The translations under genes were made by a program, and so were the position numbers. A stretch of 47,790 nt of DNA from Arcanobacterium haemolyticum. GTDB taxonomy: Bacteria; Actinomycetota; Actinomycetes; Actinomycetales; Actinomycetaceae. The stretch's first letter is position 1; every line of letters starts with the position of its first letter. The DNA is taken from NCBI GenBank assembly GCA_021532125.1, contig JADYUX010000011.1, forward strand, positions 1-47,790, in the 5' to 3' direction. Shown here piece after piece: positions 35,203 to 45,270 of the stretch. Under the pieces are notes generated by a model. The model searched no databases. It was not told the DNA's origin and saw only the letters and a program-made list of their open reading frames with translations.

Positions 35203-35239
35203 TTTTTCTCCTTCATCATGGTGATGAATGTCGTTCGCT

Positions 35240-35262
35240 GGGCGGCGAGCAGTTCGCCGCCC
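35240..35262 (-). other. Hairpin in the deoA-deoC junction
   Basis: A perfect nine-base stem (GGGCGGCGA / TCGCCGCCC) around five bases, in the 103-base gap between deoA and deoC. No T run follows, so it may be an RNA processing or stability element rather than a terminator. Confidence 0.5.
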
Positions 35263-35305
35263 GGGGATATTCAGTGTTCTGTTCTAGCGAAGCACACTGG
35301 CTAGC

Positions 35306-36601
35306 TCATGAGCGTCCGATTCGATCAATTACTACCGATGCGCGCTCAGCGACCGGATCGGCACCGATTGACAGCGTGCCTTCGAGGGATTCGAGTGCGC
35401 GCGGGATGCGATCTTCGTCGTCGGTGTGAAGTGTGAGGAGCTTCTGCCCCTTGGCCACGTGCTCGCCGGGCTTAGCGAAGATCTCGATGCCGGCGCCGGC
35501 CTGTACCGGGTCTTCCTTGCGTGCGCGGCCGGCTCCGAGGCGCCAGGAGGCGACGCCGACTTTGAGGGCGTCGAGATCCTGGAGGATGCCGTCAGATTCA
35601 GCGACGATGTCGTGTGTGTGGCGGGCTGTGGGCAGCTCGGCGTCCGGATCGCCACCTTGCTCTGTAATCATGGTGCGCCACACGTCCATGGCGCGTCCAT
35701 CGCGCAGGGCTTCTTCGGGGTCGGCGTCTGGCTTGCCTGCAGCAGCCAGCATCTCGCGGGCGAGAGCCACAGTGAGTTCGACGACGTCGGCGGGGCCGCC
35801 GCCAGCCAGGACTTCGACCGATTCACGCACTTCGAGCGCATTCCCGACGGTGAGGCCGAGAGGCACGGACATGTCGGTGAGGAGGGCGACGGTGTTCACG
35901 CCGGCATCCGTACCAAGATCCACCATCGTCGTGGCGAGTTCGCGCGCCATGTCGAGGTTCTTCATGAAGGCTCCGGAGCCCACCTTGACGTCAAGGACGA
36001 GCGCATCGGTACCTTCGGCGATCTTCTTGCTCATGATCGACGAGGCGATGAGTGGCACACATTCCACGGTTCCCGTGATGTCGCGTAGGGCGTAGAGCTT
36101 CTTGTCTGCTGGGGCGAGTCCCGTGCCTGCCGCACAGATGACGGCGCCGGAGCCGGTGCCAAGCTGGCGTTCGATTTCCTCGTTCGTGAGGTTGGCGCGC
36201 CAACCGGGGATGGATTCGAGTTTGTCGAGTGTGCCTCCGGTGTGGCCGAGGCCGCGTCCGGATAGCTGGGGAACGGCCACGTCGAAAGCTGCGACGAGCG
36301 GAGCGAGGGGCAGGGTGATCTTGTCGCCTACTCCGCCGGTGGAGTGTTTGTCGGCGGTGCGGCGCGGGAGCTTGCCGAAGTCGAGGCGTACGCCGGAGCG
36401 GATCATGGCGTCGGTCCAGCGTGCGATCTCGCGGCGGTTCATTCCGTTGAGGAAGATGGCCATGGCGAGTGCTGCCATTTGTTCGTCGGCGACGACTCCT
36501 CGGGTGTAGGCGTCGATGACCCAGTCAATCTGGGGGTCGCTTAGTTCGTGGCGGTCACGTTTGTCGTGGATGATGTCTACGACGTCAAACTGTTCTGCCA
36601 T
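35306..36601 (-). CDS. deoA: Thymidine (pyrimidine-nucleoside) phosphorylase
   Basis: A 431-residue enzyme that cleaves thymidine, deoxyuridine or uridine with phosphate. DKHSTGGVGDK lies at 84-94 and the family signature LSGRGLGHTGGTLDKLE at about 113-129. The ATG at 36601 begins two bases after the cdd stop (TGACATG) with GGAG upstream; a much longer upstream frame overlaps cdd and is rejected. Together with cdd it converts (deoxy)cytidine to uracil plus sugar phosphate for DeoC. Confidence 0.95.
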   Translation of the reverse strand: MAEQFDVVDIIHDKRDRHELSDPQIDWVIDAYTRGVVADEQMAALAMAIFLNGMNRREIARWTDAMIRSGVRLDFGKLPRRTADKHSTGGVGDKITLPLAPLVAAFDVAVPQLSGRGLGHTGGTLDKLESIPGWRANLTNEEIERQLGTGSGAVICAAGTGLAPADKKLYALRDITGTVECVPLIASSIMSKKIAEGTDALVLDVKVGSGAFMKNLDMARELATTMVDLGTDAGVNTVALLTDMSVPLGLTVGNALEVRESVEVLAGGGPADVVELTVALAREMLAAAGKPDADPEEALRDGRAMDVWRTMITEQGGDPDAELPTARHTHDIVAESDGILQDLDALKVGVASWRLGAGRARKEDPVQAGAGIEIFAKPGEHVAKGQKLLTLHTDDEDRIPRALESLEGTLSIGADPVAERASVVIDRIGRS

Positions 36602-36602
36602 G

Positions 36603-37028
36603 TCAGTTCTCCTTGAATGTTGATGTCTCAACTTCGTTGAGGTCGTCTTGGCCGAAGGAATATGGGAAGGCCTGGTTGAAAGGCATGATTCCTTGTGGCA
36701 TTGCGATTTGGGCGTCGGGGGTGACGTGTTCGCTGATGAGCTGTCGGCAACGTCCGCATGGGACGACGGCTTCACCGTTGCCATTTACAGCACCCACGGC
36801 GACGATTTTGGGGTGGCCTGCGCGCACGACATCCGAGATCATGCCACATTCAGCGCAGAGCACGACGGAGTATGCGGCATTTTCTACGTTGCATCCGCTG
36901 AACCATCGTCCGTCTTCCGTGAGGGCGGCAGCTCCCACGGGGTATCCCGAGTACGGCGCGTAGGCGTTGTTCATTGCTTCGACGGCGAGGCGACGAAGTT
37001 CCTCCCACGTTTCGTCGGTGATATTCAT
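36603..37028 (-). CDS. cdd: Cytidine deaminase
   Basis: A 141-residue tetramer-type enzyme that deaminates cytidine and deoxycytidine. The zinc site is C58-A-E60 (in SVVLCAEC) with C91 and C94 (PCGRCRQ), and NVENAAY at 47-53 binds ribose. AGGAGG precedes ATG 37028. It is the fifth gene of the uptake and salvage cluster. Confidence 0.96.
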   Translation of the reverse strand: MNITDETWEELRRLAVEAMNNAYAPYSGYPVGAAALTEDGRWFSGCNVENAAYSVVLCAECGMISDVVRAGHPKIVAVGAVNGNGEAVVPCGRCRQLISEHVTPDAQIAMPQGIMPFNQAFPYSFGQDDLNEVETSTFKEN

Positions 37029-37044
37029 TCTTCCTCCTGAATGG

Positions 37045-37072
37045 AGTAGGCCAGCCGGGCGGCTGGCCTACT
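37045..37072 (-). other. Hairpin between the second permease gene and cdd
   Basis: A perfect 12-base stem (AGTAGGCCAGCC / GGCTGGCCTACT) with a four-base loop, just before the cdd ribosome binding site. No T run; likely attenuator, processing site or mRNA stabiliser between transport and catabolic genes. Confidence 0.6.
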
Positions 37073-37080
37073 TCCTTATC

Positions 37081-38382
37081 TCACTTGGTGTAAGGAACGT
37101 TCTCGGATGCCGGCGGGCGTGAGCGCCCGACGAATCCGGCGACGGCGAGAATCGTCACGATGTACGGAATCATGTTGATGAGGTTGCTCGGAGCGTTCAT
37201 GTTGAGGCTCGGCATGAGGATGGCGACAGCCTTGGCGAAGCCGAACATGACGGCTGCACCGACGGCACCGAGTGGGTGCCACTTGCCGAGGATCATGGCG
37301 GCGAGGGCGATGTAACCGTTGCCGTCGGACATGTTGTTGTTAAACGAGTGTCCGATGTTGGCGCCGATTGTGAAGTAGGCACCGCCGAGTCCGGCGAGCG
37401 CGCCCGAGAGGAGTGTTGCGTTCACGCGGGTGCGACGAACGTTGATACCTACGGTGTCTGCTGCGTGCGGGTGCTCACCACATGCGCGCAGGCGAAGTCC
37501 CCACCGCGAACGGAAGAGGAAGATCGTCAGGACAATGATGACGATGTACATGACGTAGGTGAGAATCGTCTGGTTGAAGAACACCGGGCCAATGATCGGG
37601 ATGTCTCCGAGGAACGGAATCTTGAGGTTCTCGAGGTTCATGCTCGACGAGTTCAACTCAGGGCGCTCGGAGAGCACCGTGGAGAAGAAGAACGTTGTCA
37701 GTCCGAGAGCGAAGGTGTTGAGCACGACGCCGACGATGATGTGATCGACGTTGTATCCCACGGCGAACAGAGAGAGCAGCAAGCTGACGAGCACGCCGGA
37801 GACGGGGGCTGCGATCAGGCCGGCCCACACGGAATTCGTCGCCGAGGCAACGAGAACGCCGGTGAAGGCGCCTGTGAGGAGTTGGCCTTCGATTGCCATA
37901 TTGACCACGCCGGAGCGTTCAGCCACAACACCGGAGAGCGATCCGAAGATGAGCGGTGTGGAGAGGGCGAGAGCTGCGGCGAGTGTTGCGGTCAGAGTGA
38001 TCTGACCGGCTGAGCCGCCGCCTTGCCATGCGAGGACTGCGAGGACGACGCTCGCTCCAGCGACGATGGCGGGGAGAACACCGGCTTTCTCACGGCGCAC
38101 TGCCCTGATGACTGAGTAGAGGCATGCGAGTGCGCAGAGCACGGTGAGAATCCAGCACAGCATCGTGGCGTCCACGTTCCAGTCGGGAACTTGGATGCGA
38201 TCTGAGCGTGTGAGGGTGAACTTGAAGGATGCTACGCCGTCTGCTTTGAGAGCTGTGAAAAGCGTGACCAGGGTGGGCACCGCGTAGGTGATGGGCATTT
38301 TCCGGCTGATCTTGGCAACGATGTCGCCGTGGTTGGCTGGAGTCACTTCAGGGGTTGTTACATCAAGGGTTGAGGTGCTCAT
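37081..38382 (-). CDS. ABC transporter permease, nucleoside type (second subunit)
   Basis: A 433-residue permease of the BPD_transp_2 family with about ten hydrophobic segments. It has [17 protein letters not shown] near the middle and the loop [18 protein letters not shown] that contacts the ATPase. It pairs with the neighbouring permease in BMP-type nucleoside importers (NupP/NupQ or RnsD-like). ATG 38382 overlaps the upstream stop by four bases. The first 30 residues are an acidic cytoplasmic extension. Confidence 0.92.
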   Translation of the reverse strand: MSTSTLDVTTPEVTPANHGDIVAKISRKMPITYAVPTLVTLFTALKADGVASFKFTLTRSDRIQVPDWNVDATMLCWILTVLCALACLYSVIRAVRREKAGVLPAIVAGASVVLAVLAWQGGGSAGQITLTATLAAALALSTPLIFGSLSGVVAERSGVVNMAIEGQLLTGAFTGVLVASATNSVWAGLIAAPVSGVLVSLLLSLFAVGYNVDHIIVGVVLNTFALGLTTFFFSTVLSERPELNSSSMNLENLKIPFLGDIPIIGPVFFNQTILTYVMYIVIIVLTIFLFRSRWGLRLRACGEHPHAADTVGINVRRTRVNATLLSGALAGLGGAYFTIGANIGHSFNNNMSDGNGYIALAAMILGKWHPLGAVGAAVMFGFAKAVAILMPSLNMNAPSNLINMIPYIVTILAVAGFVGRSRPPASENVPYTK

Positions 38383-39578
38383 GCTGCCACCTCCTTCTCA
38401 GACTGAAGCGTGATGTACTGGCGAATGGTCATTCCCTGCGGCTTGGGCAGGTGGAAGAGCCAGCGCACGAACGGCGGTGCGGCGATGAGCAGCACGATGA
38501 CGGATTGGAGTACGAGGACCATGTCGATCGGCACGTTAGCTTGTGCCTGCATGATGCGGCCTCCGGCCTTGAAAGCTCCGAAGAGTAGTCCGGCGAAGAC
38601 GGTGCCCACTGGCTTGTTGCGTCCGAGGAGGGCGACGGTGATGGCGTCGAAGCCAATGGAGCCTGCGACGTCTCCTGTCAGGTACTTCATTGTGCTCGTA
38701 ATCTGGATGCCGCCGGCGAGTCCCATGAAGGCGCCGGAAATTGCCATCGTCATGCCGGTGACGAATGCGACTGACATGCCGGAGGTACGCGCGGCGTGCG
38801 GGTTGGCACCCACGGCGCGAAGCTCGAAGCCCCAGGTGGAGCGTTCGAGGAACCACCAGACGAATACGGCAGCGAGGATCGCGACGACGAAGCCGAAGTC
38901 GAGCTGGAATGGCGCGGGAAGGATGCTGGGCATCTGCGCGCTGTCGGCGATGATTTCTGACTGCGGGTTCGACGAGCCTGCACGCTGGAACGTGGGCTGT
39001 GTGAGCAGGTAGTTGAGGAACAGTGCTGCAACGGAATTGAGCATGATCGTCAAAATAACTTCGTTGGCGCCGGTCTTTGCTTTGAGGAAGCCGACGATCC
39101 AGCCGTAGAAGGCACCTGCGATCATGGCGCCGACGAGGCAGGCGAGCAGGTGGATGACCGGGGGCATCGTCATGGCGAAGCCGATGTACGAGGCGACGAT
39201 CGCTCCGAAGATGAGCTGGCCTTTACCACCGATGTTGAACAGACCGGCTCTAAAGCCGAGGGCGAGGCCGAGTCCGCCGATGATGAGCGGGACGCCCGCG
39301 AAGATCGACGAGGTGAGTGGCTTGACCATCTGCTCGAAGCTGTTTGCCTGGTAGTTGAAGATGGCGCCGCGGAACATGGCGGAGTACGCCTCTGTGATGC
39401 TCGCTCCCGAGACCACGATGAGGATTGCTCCGACGAGGAGGGCGACGACGAAGGCTAGGACATACACAAGCCATGTCGATTGCAATCCGACGACGAGGGC
39501 TGCTTTAAGCCACGCTCCAAAGCCTGCCTTGGGCGAAGTTGGTGACTCCTTCTGTGGAGTTTCGACGTTGTCGCTCAC
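38379..39578 (-). CDS. ABC transporter permease, nucleoside type (first subunit)
   Basis: A 399-residue BPD_transp_2 permease. It has LGLALGFRAGLFNIGGKGQ and the ATPase-contact loop VGANPHAARTSGMS, and about ten hydrophobic segments. The start is GTG 39578, in a GTGA overlap with the ATPase gene stop. It forms the membrane channel with the downstream permease. Confidence 0.92.
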   Translation of the reverse strand: MSDNVETPQKESPTSPKAGFGAWLKAALVVGLQSTWLVYVLAFVVALLVGAILIVVSGASITEAYSAMFRGAIFNYQANSFEQMVKPLTSSIFAGVPLIIGGLGLALGFRAGLFNIGGKGQLIFGAIVASYIGFAMTMPPVIHLLACLVGAMIAGAFYGWIVGFLKAKTGANEVILTIMLNSVAALFLNYLLTQPTFQRAGSSNPQSEIIADSAQMPSILPAPFQLDFGFVVAILAAVFVWWFLERSTWGFELRAVGANPHAARTSGMSVAFVTGMTMAISGAFMGLAGGIQITSTMKYLTGDVAGSIGFDAITVALLGRNKPVGTVFAGLLFGAFKAGGRIMQAQANVPIDMVLVLQSVIVLLIAAPPFVRWLFHLPKPQGMTIRQYITLQSEKEVAA

Positions 39579-41113
39579 TTGGCGACCTCCTCATGACTCT
39601 GCGCGATGGCTTCTTCGTACGGGACGCCGGCCATCATGAGGCCGAGTACCGAACGAGGGGTATCTGAGGGCACGATGCCGATGATTCCACCGCGGTACAT
39701 CACAGCAATACGATCGGAGAGGCTGACGACTTCGTCGAGTTCGGACGATACGACGAGGACGGGAATTCCCTTGTCGCGTGCAGCGACGATCTGCTGGTGA
39801 ATGAATTCAATTGAACCGACATCGACACCACGGGTTGGCTGGTTAGCGATAAAGAGGTTGAGGTCGCGTGAGAGTTCACGGGCGACGACGACCTTCTGCT
39901 GGTTGCCTCCGGAAAGGGTGGAGATCGGGTCGGAAATCTTGGTGAGGCGAATATCGAATTCGTCGCGTAGTTTTTCTGCGTTGGCGGCGACGATCGACGG
40001 GCTCATGACGGGACCCTTGGCAAATGGTTTGTCTTTGTACTGATCGAGGATGAGGTTCTCGGCGATGGAGAACTTGGCGATCATGCCGTCGGTTGAACGA
40101 TCTTCGGGGACGAAGCCGATACCTTCGTCGAGGTGATGGCGGACGTTGAGTTTCGTGAGGTCTTTGCCGTCGAGTTTGACGGTTCCTTGCGTGGGTTCCT
40201 CAAGGCCGAGGATAACTTCGGCGAGCTCGGTCTGTCCGTTTCCTTGCACGCCTGCGATTCCGAGGATTTCTCCGCGGCGAACTTCAAGGTTGATGTGGTC
40301 GAGTGCGACGTGGCCGGTGGGATCGAGGAGGGAGATGTCGGAGAGTTCGAGGCCGAGTTCCCCGACTTCTGGTTCCTTCTTCTCTACTCGTAGGAGAACT
40401 GGGCGGCCAACCATCATGGTGGCGAGTTCAGCTTCCGACGAGGTGGGGGATGCTTCGCCAACAACTTTGCCGCGGCGGATGACCGTGATCTTGTCGGCGA
40501 CCGCGCGCACTTCACGCAGTTTGTGCGTAATGAAGATGATGGAGGTTCCTTCGGCGGCGAGCTGCTTCATGATAGCCATGAGCTCGTCGGTCTCTTGCGG
40601 GGTGAGCACGGCGGTTGGTTCGTCGAGGACGAGGACGGATGCTTCGCGCGAGAGTGCTTTGATGATTTCGACACGCTGCTGTGCACCGACGGGGAGATCT
40701 TCGATGTAGGCATCCGGATCGACGTCGAAGCCGAACTTCGATGAGACTTCCTGGACGAGCTTCTTGGCGCGTGTGGCGTCGATAATTCCGAGGGCCTTGG
40801 AAGGTTCGTATCCGAGTGCTACTGATTCGGCAACAGTAAAGACGGGCACGAGCATGAAGTGCTGGTGAACCATGCCGATTCCCGCTGCGACGGCGTCGCC
40901 AGGACCCTTGAATGTGACGGGTTTGCCGTCGAGGAGAATTTCGCCTTCGTCGGCATCGTAAATGCCGTAGAGGACGTTCATTAGTGTGGACTTGCCAGCG
41001 CCGTTCTCGCCGAGTAGGGCGTGGATCTGCCCTGGTTCGACGACGAGGTCGATATGGTCGTTGGCAACCAAGGGACCGAATCGTTTTGTGATCCCCTTGA
41101 GCTCCAGTCTCAC
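39575..41113 (-). CDS. ABC transporter ATPase with two nucleotide-binding domains (nucleoside type)
   Basis: A 512-residue tandem ATPase (NupO/RbsA-like). Domain 1 has Walker A GENGAGKST at 35-43 and a degenerate signature LPVGAQQR; domain 2 has the usual modified P-loop GVQGNGQTE and LSGGNQQKV. It energises nucleoside import. The start is GTG 41113 with AAGGCAGG upstream. It follows bmpA after 187 bases that contain a hairpin. Confidence 0.93.
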   Translation of the reverse strand: MRLELKGITKRFGPLVANDHIDLVVEPGQIHALLGENGAGKSTLMNVLYGIYDADEGEILLDGKPVTFKGPGDAVAAGIGMVHQHFMLVPVFTVAESVALGYEPSKALGIIDATRAKKLVQEVSSKFGFDVDPDAYIEDLPVGAQQRVEIIKALSREASVLVLDEPTAVLTPQETDELMAIMKQLAAEGTSIIFITHKLREVRAVADKITVIRRGKVVGEASPTSSEAELATMMVGRPVLLRVEKKEPEVGELGLELSDISLLDPTGHVALDHINLEVRRGEILGIAGVQGNGQTELAEVILGLEEPTQGTVKLDGKDLTKLNVRHHLDEGIGFVPEDRSTDGMIAKFSIAENLILDQYKDKPFAKGPVMSPSIVAANAEKLRDEFDIRLTKISDPISTLSGGNQQKVVVARELSRDLNLFIANQPTRGVDVGSIEFIHQQIVAARDKGIPVLVVSSELDEVVSLSDRIAVMYRGGIIGIVPSDTPRSVLGLMMAGVPYEEAIAQSHEEVAK

Positions 41114-41252
41114 TGTAGCCTGCCTTTCTTCATCCGCTACGATGCGGAACAGGAAGAATGCAATTGGTGTAATAACGGCACCACCGCGGTTATTTGAACC
41201 TATTGCTTATCGTTGGGAGAACTATCCTAGCATATAGTTCTTGGGATACACA

Positions 41253-41292
41253 GAGGCCCGGTCACCCGTGTTGAGCGGGCGTACCGGGCCTC
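41253..41292 (-). terminator. Hairpin after the BMP lipoprotein gene
   Basis: Minus strand GAGGCCCGGT (41283-41292) pairs with ACCGGGCCTC (41253-41262), about nine bases after the bmpA stop. No T run; partial termination would give more binding protein than transporter. Confidence 0.55.
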
Positions 41293-41300
41293 CAATGCTG

Positions 41301-42383
41301 TTAGTTCGAGCTAGGCGACTCGACCTTGATCTTGCCGTCGACGATGTCCTGCTTGAGCTGCTTGAGGGTATCCGTGAGGCCCTCAGGAAGCTCGGACTCG
41401 AAATCGTGGAATGGAGCAATGTCCACGCCACCGTTTTCGATCGTGCCAACGTAGCTCTCGGAGTTGAACTTGCCTTCCGAGCCAACCTTGATCGTGTCGA
41501 AGACCGATGCGCCGATCTCCTTCATGACCGAGGTGAGAACGATCGAGCCGTAATCGGTGGACTCGTACCAATCCGAGTCGACACCCACGATGTAGGTGTC
41601 GCCGGCTGCCTTGGCGGCAGCGGCAGCGCCGAGGCCAACCGGGCCAGCCACTGGCATGATCACGTCAGCACCCTGCTGGATGAACTGCTGGGCAACCTGG
41701 GTGCCGAGCTGCTGATCGTCGAAGGAGTTGGTGAACTGGCCGGACTGGGCAGCCTTGTCCCAGCCGAGGACCTTGACGGACTTGCCGGAATCCTCGTTGT
41801 ACTTGGCTACGCCGTCAACGAAACCGTCCATGAAGATGGTGACGGACGGGATCTGGATGCCACCGAAGGTAGCAACTGTGCCGGTCTTGGAGAAGGCTGC
41901 TGCAGCGTAGCCTGCGAGGTAGGCAGCTTCCTGGGTGTTGAAGACGAGAGCGCGGGTGTTCTCGCCTGCGTACTTGTCGTCGAAGGTGGAATCGACGAGG
42001 GCGAAGTTGACGTCTGCGTTCGTCTTGGCAGCGTTGCCAATGGCGTCGGCGAGGTTGAAGCCAACACCGATGATGACGTTGCAGCCGGAGTCAACCATCG
42101 ACTGTACGTTCGGGTCGAAGTCGGTCGAATCCTTGGACTCGGCGTCGTTTTCCTTCACACCGAGCTCGGAGACAGCCTGCTTGAGGCCGTTCATTGCGGA
42201 CTCGTTGAAGGACTTGTCGTCCCAGCCGCCAGCGTCGGAGACGAGGCATGCGGTGTAATCGATCTTCTTTGCGGAGTCTGCGGAGTCCTTGGAGCCGTCC
42301 GAAGACGAGCCGCCGTTGCCTCCACAGGCACCGAGCACGAGGGCCGCAGCACCGAGGGCTGCAGCGAACTTGATGTTCTTCAC
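41301..42383 (-). CDS. bmpA: BMP-family nucleoside-binding lipoprotein
   Basis: A 360-residue surface lipoprotein with a lipobox LVLGAC (lipidated Cys20), a Gly/Ser linker and a periplasmic-binding fold of the BMP/PnrA family. VSDAGGWDDKSFNESA is the typical ligand-site motif at the N-terminus of the mature domain. It should capture nucleosides for the downstream ABC importer. The start is GTG 42383 with AGGAGA upstream. A small hairpin (ACGCTC/GAGCGT, 42409-42424) lies in its leader. Confidence 0.93.
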   Translation of the reverse strand: MKNIKFAAALGAAALVLGACGGNGGSSSDGSKDSADSAKKIDYTACLVSDAGGWDDKSFNESAMNGLKQAVSELGVKENDAESKDSTDFDPNVQSMVDSGCNVIIGVGFNLADAIGNAAKTNADVNFALVDSTFDDKYAGENTRALVFNTQEAAYLAGYAAAAFSKTGTVATFGGIQIPSVTIFMDGFVDGVAKYNEDSGKSVKVLGWDKAAQSGQFTNSFDDQQLGTQVAQQFIQQGADVIMPVAGPVGLGAAAAAKAAGDTYIVGVDSDWYESTDYGSIVLTSVMKEIGASVFDTIKVGSEGKFNSESYVGTIENGGVDIAPFHDFESELPEGLTDTLKQLKQDIVDGKIKVESPSSN

Positions 42384-42580
42384 GTGTTATCTCCTGAGTA
42401 TGTCAGTAACGCTCTTGGGAGCGTCGGACGAACCTTAGTTTACGCATCAAAACTTAAATTGTGTGCCCCGATTCTCATTCTCTTGGGCTTTTTGGCGGCC
42501 TGATGCGGAAAAGTCACCATATCTACGATTTTTTTGGGTCTTGCGACCTAGTTTCGTTGTTATATCACCGTTTTCAGCCT

Positions 42581-43651
42581 CTATCGAAGCTTAGATAAAC
42601 CGGCCGTATCCAGGGAGTCTACTGCTGACTTGACTTGTTGAGCGGCGCTTTGGCAGGTGACCAAGATAGCATCCTCAGTTTCGACGACAACCGCCTGGGG
42701 AATTCCGACGACGACGACGGGCTTCGAGTGGGTGTAGATGAGGGCGTCGGGTGAGTCGATGCGGAGGGTGTGGTGGGGTGTGCCGCCGGGGGCTACTTGT
42801 ACGGCGCGCTCGGCGGGGTCGATGACTGATGCGAGCGATTCGTAGTCGCCGACATCGGACCATCCCATGTCGGCTGGGACGACGGCTACTCCCCCTCCGG
42901 CTGCGAGTGGTTCGGCTATGGCGCGGTCGATGACAGCGACGGGTACCTTTTCCCAGAGGCGACGAATGTCGTCGTCGTTGGCCGTGTTCCAGGCGTCGGC
43001 GACGGCGCGGAGGGGCTTGGCGATTTCTGGGTGGAAGCGTTCGAGGGCGTCGAGGAGGACGGATGCTTTGGCGACGAACATTCCGGCGTTCCAGTAGTAT
43101 TCGCCGGTGGCGAGGTAGGCGGCTGCTGTGGGGGCGTCGGGCTTTTCGACGAAGGAGGCGACGCTACGAGCGCCTGGCGTGGCTTCGTCACCAGCGTGGA
43201 TGTAGCCGTAGGCGGTGGATGGTGTGGTTGGTTCGATTCCGATGGTGACGACGAATCCTTGGGTGGCAGCCGTGATTGCCGTAGAGACTGCTGTGCGGAA
43301 GGCGTGTTCGTCTTGGATGAGGTGGTCGGCGGCGAAGGAGCCGATGATTGCTTCTGGGTCGGATCGTAGGGCGAGTGCGGCGGCGAGGCCGATGGCACTC
43401 ATGGTGCCGCGTGGGCTGGGTTCGATGACGAGGTCGGCTGTGGGGACTTGTGTGCTGACGGCTTCGCGGTGGTCTGCGCCGCACACGATCATGGTGTGGT
43501 CGGCTAGGGGCGCGAGGCGTTCGACCGTTTGGATGAGCATTGAGCGGCCTTCCCCTGTGAGGTCAGCGAGAAATTTTGGCGCTGACTTGCGTGAGAGTGG
43601 CCAGAGGCGCGAACCTGCACCGCCTGCGGGGATAATGACGTGGAACGACAA
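42581..43651 (-). CDS. manC: Mannose-1-phosphate guanylyltransferase
   Basis: A 356-residue nucleotidyltransferase that makes GDP-mannose from mannose 1-phosphate and GTP. The nucleotide-binding motif GGAGSRLWP is at 10-18, with K26 in APKF. The conserved FVEKPD and YYWNAGMF sugar-binding motifs follow. Only the nucleotidyltransferase domain is present, with no isomerase domain. The start is TTG 43649-43651, supported by GAGGAGGAG about eight bases upstream. It stands alone between bmpA and the DASS gene. Confidence 0.9.
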   Translation of the reverse strand: MSFHVIIPAGGAGSRLWPLSRKSAPKFLADLTGEGRSMLIQTVERLAPLADHTMIVCGADHREAVSTQVPTADLVIEPSPRGTMSAIGLAAALALRSDPEAIIGSFAADHLIQDEHAFRTAVSTAITAATQGFVVTIGIEPTTPSTAYGYIHAGDEATPGARSVASFVEKPDAPTAAAYLATGEYYWNAGMFVAKASVLLDALERFHPEIAKPLRAVADAWNTANDDDIRRLWEKVPVAVIDRAIAEPLAAGGGVAVVPADMGWSDVGDYESLASVIDPAERAVQVAPGGTPHHTLRIDSPDALIYTHSKPVVVVGIPQAVVVETEDAILVTCQSAAQQVKSAVDSLDTAGLSKLR

Positions 43652-43728
43652 GACTTTTCTCCTCCTCGTAGGTTGTCGTCGAGCTGAATGTCATTATCCC
43701 ACGGCGGGTTGGGGCCGGATTCGTCGTG

Positions 43729-45189
43729 TTATGCGATTCCGAGGAGTCCCCAGGTGAGCGGGGCGATGAGCGCGAGAAGTGCGATGCCGGAGATTCCGAC
43801 GACGAGGCCGACGATCACCATTTCTTTCGTTGAGGTTGTGCCTGTGGAGTAGGCAATCGCGTTGGGCGGGGTGGAGATGGGTAGGCACATGCCAAGTGAG
43901 CATCCGAGTGCGAGGACGATGACGATTTCGGTGGTGGATGACGAGACGGTGCCGGCTAGTCCGATGCCCATGGGGATGAGGAGGTTGGCTGATGCGGAGT
44001 GGGAGATGACGTTGGAGGTGAGCCATCCGACGAGGGCGAGCACGAGGATGAGAAGTATTGCGGGGATGCTCGCCCAGGTGATGGAGCCGAGGAGCCAGGC
44101 GTCGAGGCCGGTGGAGACGACGCCGTTGCCGAGGGCGATTCCGCCGGCGACGAGCCAGAGTACGGGCCAGTCGAGGCTTTTGAGGTCGTCTCCTGTCATG
44201 ACTTTGAGGACGAGGAGGACGGCGACGGGGAGGAATCCGACGATGTTGGCGGAGATTCCGTGGAGTGCTTCTGTCATCCAGAGAAGGATGGTGACGATGG
44301 CGGTGGCGTAGAAGATTCTGGCGTTTTTCGAGGTGTCGAATTTCGCTGTCGTGTCGATGTCGAATGTGGCGTTTTTGGGTATGTATCGCAGCGAGATGAA
44401 CACCCAGGCAATCGCGAGGATGATGAGCATGAGGGGGACGGCTGCGAGCATCCAGTCGGCGAAGGAGACGGCGATTCCGATGTTTTCGAGGGCTGCGAGG
44501 GCGATGGCGTTGGGTGGTGTGCCGACGGGGGTGCCCATTCCGCCGACGTTGGCGGCGACGGGAATTGCTAGTGCTACGCCGGTGCGGGCTTTTCCTTCGG
44601 GGAGTGCGAGGATGACGGGCATCATGACGGCGAACATGGTAGCTGTTGTGGCCGTGTTGGACATGAACATGGACATGAGGGCGGTGATGAGCATGATGCC
44701 CATGACGGTGAGGCGTGGGCTGCCGAGGAAGGGGCGTAGGAGTACGGCGGAGAGGGCGCGGTCTACTTTGTATTTGGCGGCGCCGTCGGCGAGCATGAAT
44801 CCGCCGAGGAAGAGGATGATGACGGGGTTGGCGAGGGCGCCGAAAATGCTTGTGTAGGTGGGGGCGTCTTCTGCTATGACGGGCAGGATGGCTTTGTTGG
44901 AGACGAGCAGGACTTCGAGGAAGATGACGAGTGCTGCTGTGGCGAAGAGTGGGATAGCTTCGGTGACCCAGAGGAGTATGGCTGCGAGGAAGATGCCGAG
45001 CATGCGTGAGCCGACGACGTCGAGGCCTGGTGGTTGGTAGAAGATGAAGAGGACGACGGCGATGAGTGCGCCGATTTGTCCGATGAGTTTGGCTGGGTTG
45101 ATTTTCCGTGCCGTTGTTGGCGTGGGGTTGGGCGTGGTGGTTTCGGGTGGGTTGGGGGTGTGCGTTGGTGGCGCTGGTTGGGTTGCCAT
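43729..45189 (-). CDS. DASS/SLC13 family anion:sodium symporter
   Basis: A 486-residue transporter with about 12 hydrophobic segments. The twin family motifs are SNTATTATM followed by GTPPNAIA in the first half, and SASANLL with STPPNAIAYSTGT in the second. Members carry di- and tricarboxylates or sulfate with sodium; substrate not predictable here. An unusual N-terminus of about 28 residues is almost all Pro, Thr, Asn and Ala. Confidence 0.92.
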   Translation of the reverse strand: MATQPAPPTHTPNPPETTTPNPTPTTARKINPAKLIGQIGALIAVVLFIFYQPPGLDVVGSRMLGIFLAAILLWVTEAIPLFATAALVIFLEVLLVSNKAILPVIAEDAPTYTSIFGALANPVIILFLGGFMLADGAAKYKVDRALSAVLLRPFLGSPRLTVMGIMLITALMSMFMSNTATTATMFAVMMPVILALPEGKARTGVALAIPVAANVGGMGTPVGTPPNAIALAALENIGIAVSFADWMLAAVPLMLIILAIAWVFISLRYIPKNATFDIDTTAKFDTSKNARIFYATAIVTILLWMTEALHGISANIVGFLPVAVLLVLKVMTGDDLKSLDWPVLWLVAGGIALGNGVVSTGLDAWLLGSITWASIPAILLILVLALVGWLTSNVISHSASANLLIPMGIGLAGTVSSSTTEIVIVLALGCSLGMCLPISTPPNAIAYSTGTTSTKEMVIVGLVVGISGIALLALIAPLTWGLLGIA

Positions 45190-45270
45190 GGTTTCAAGAC
45201 CTCGTCGTCTCGCTGGTGCGCTGTGAGTTCATTATGGCTGTGTTACCAGTGTTTTCTTGGGACGATAGAC

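Noticed and set aside
36602-36784. N-terminal extension of DeoA
   Set aside because: It overlaps cdd; the ATG at 36601 with GGAG begins at the conserved N-terminus.
41241-42503. Plus-strand open frame of 420 codons opposite bmpA
   Set aside because: Antisense shadow of bmpA, which has lipobox and BMP motifs; codon bias of the real gene opens this frame.
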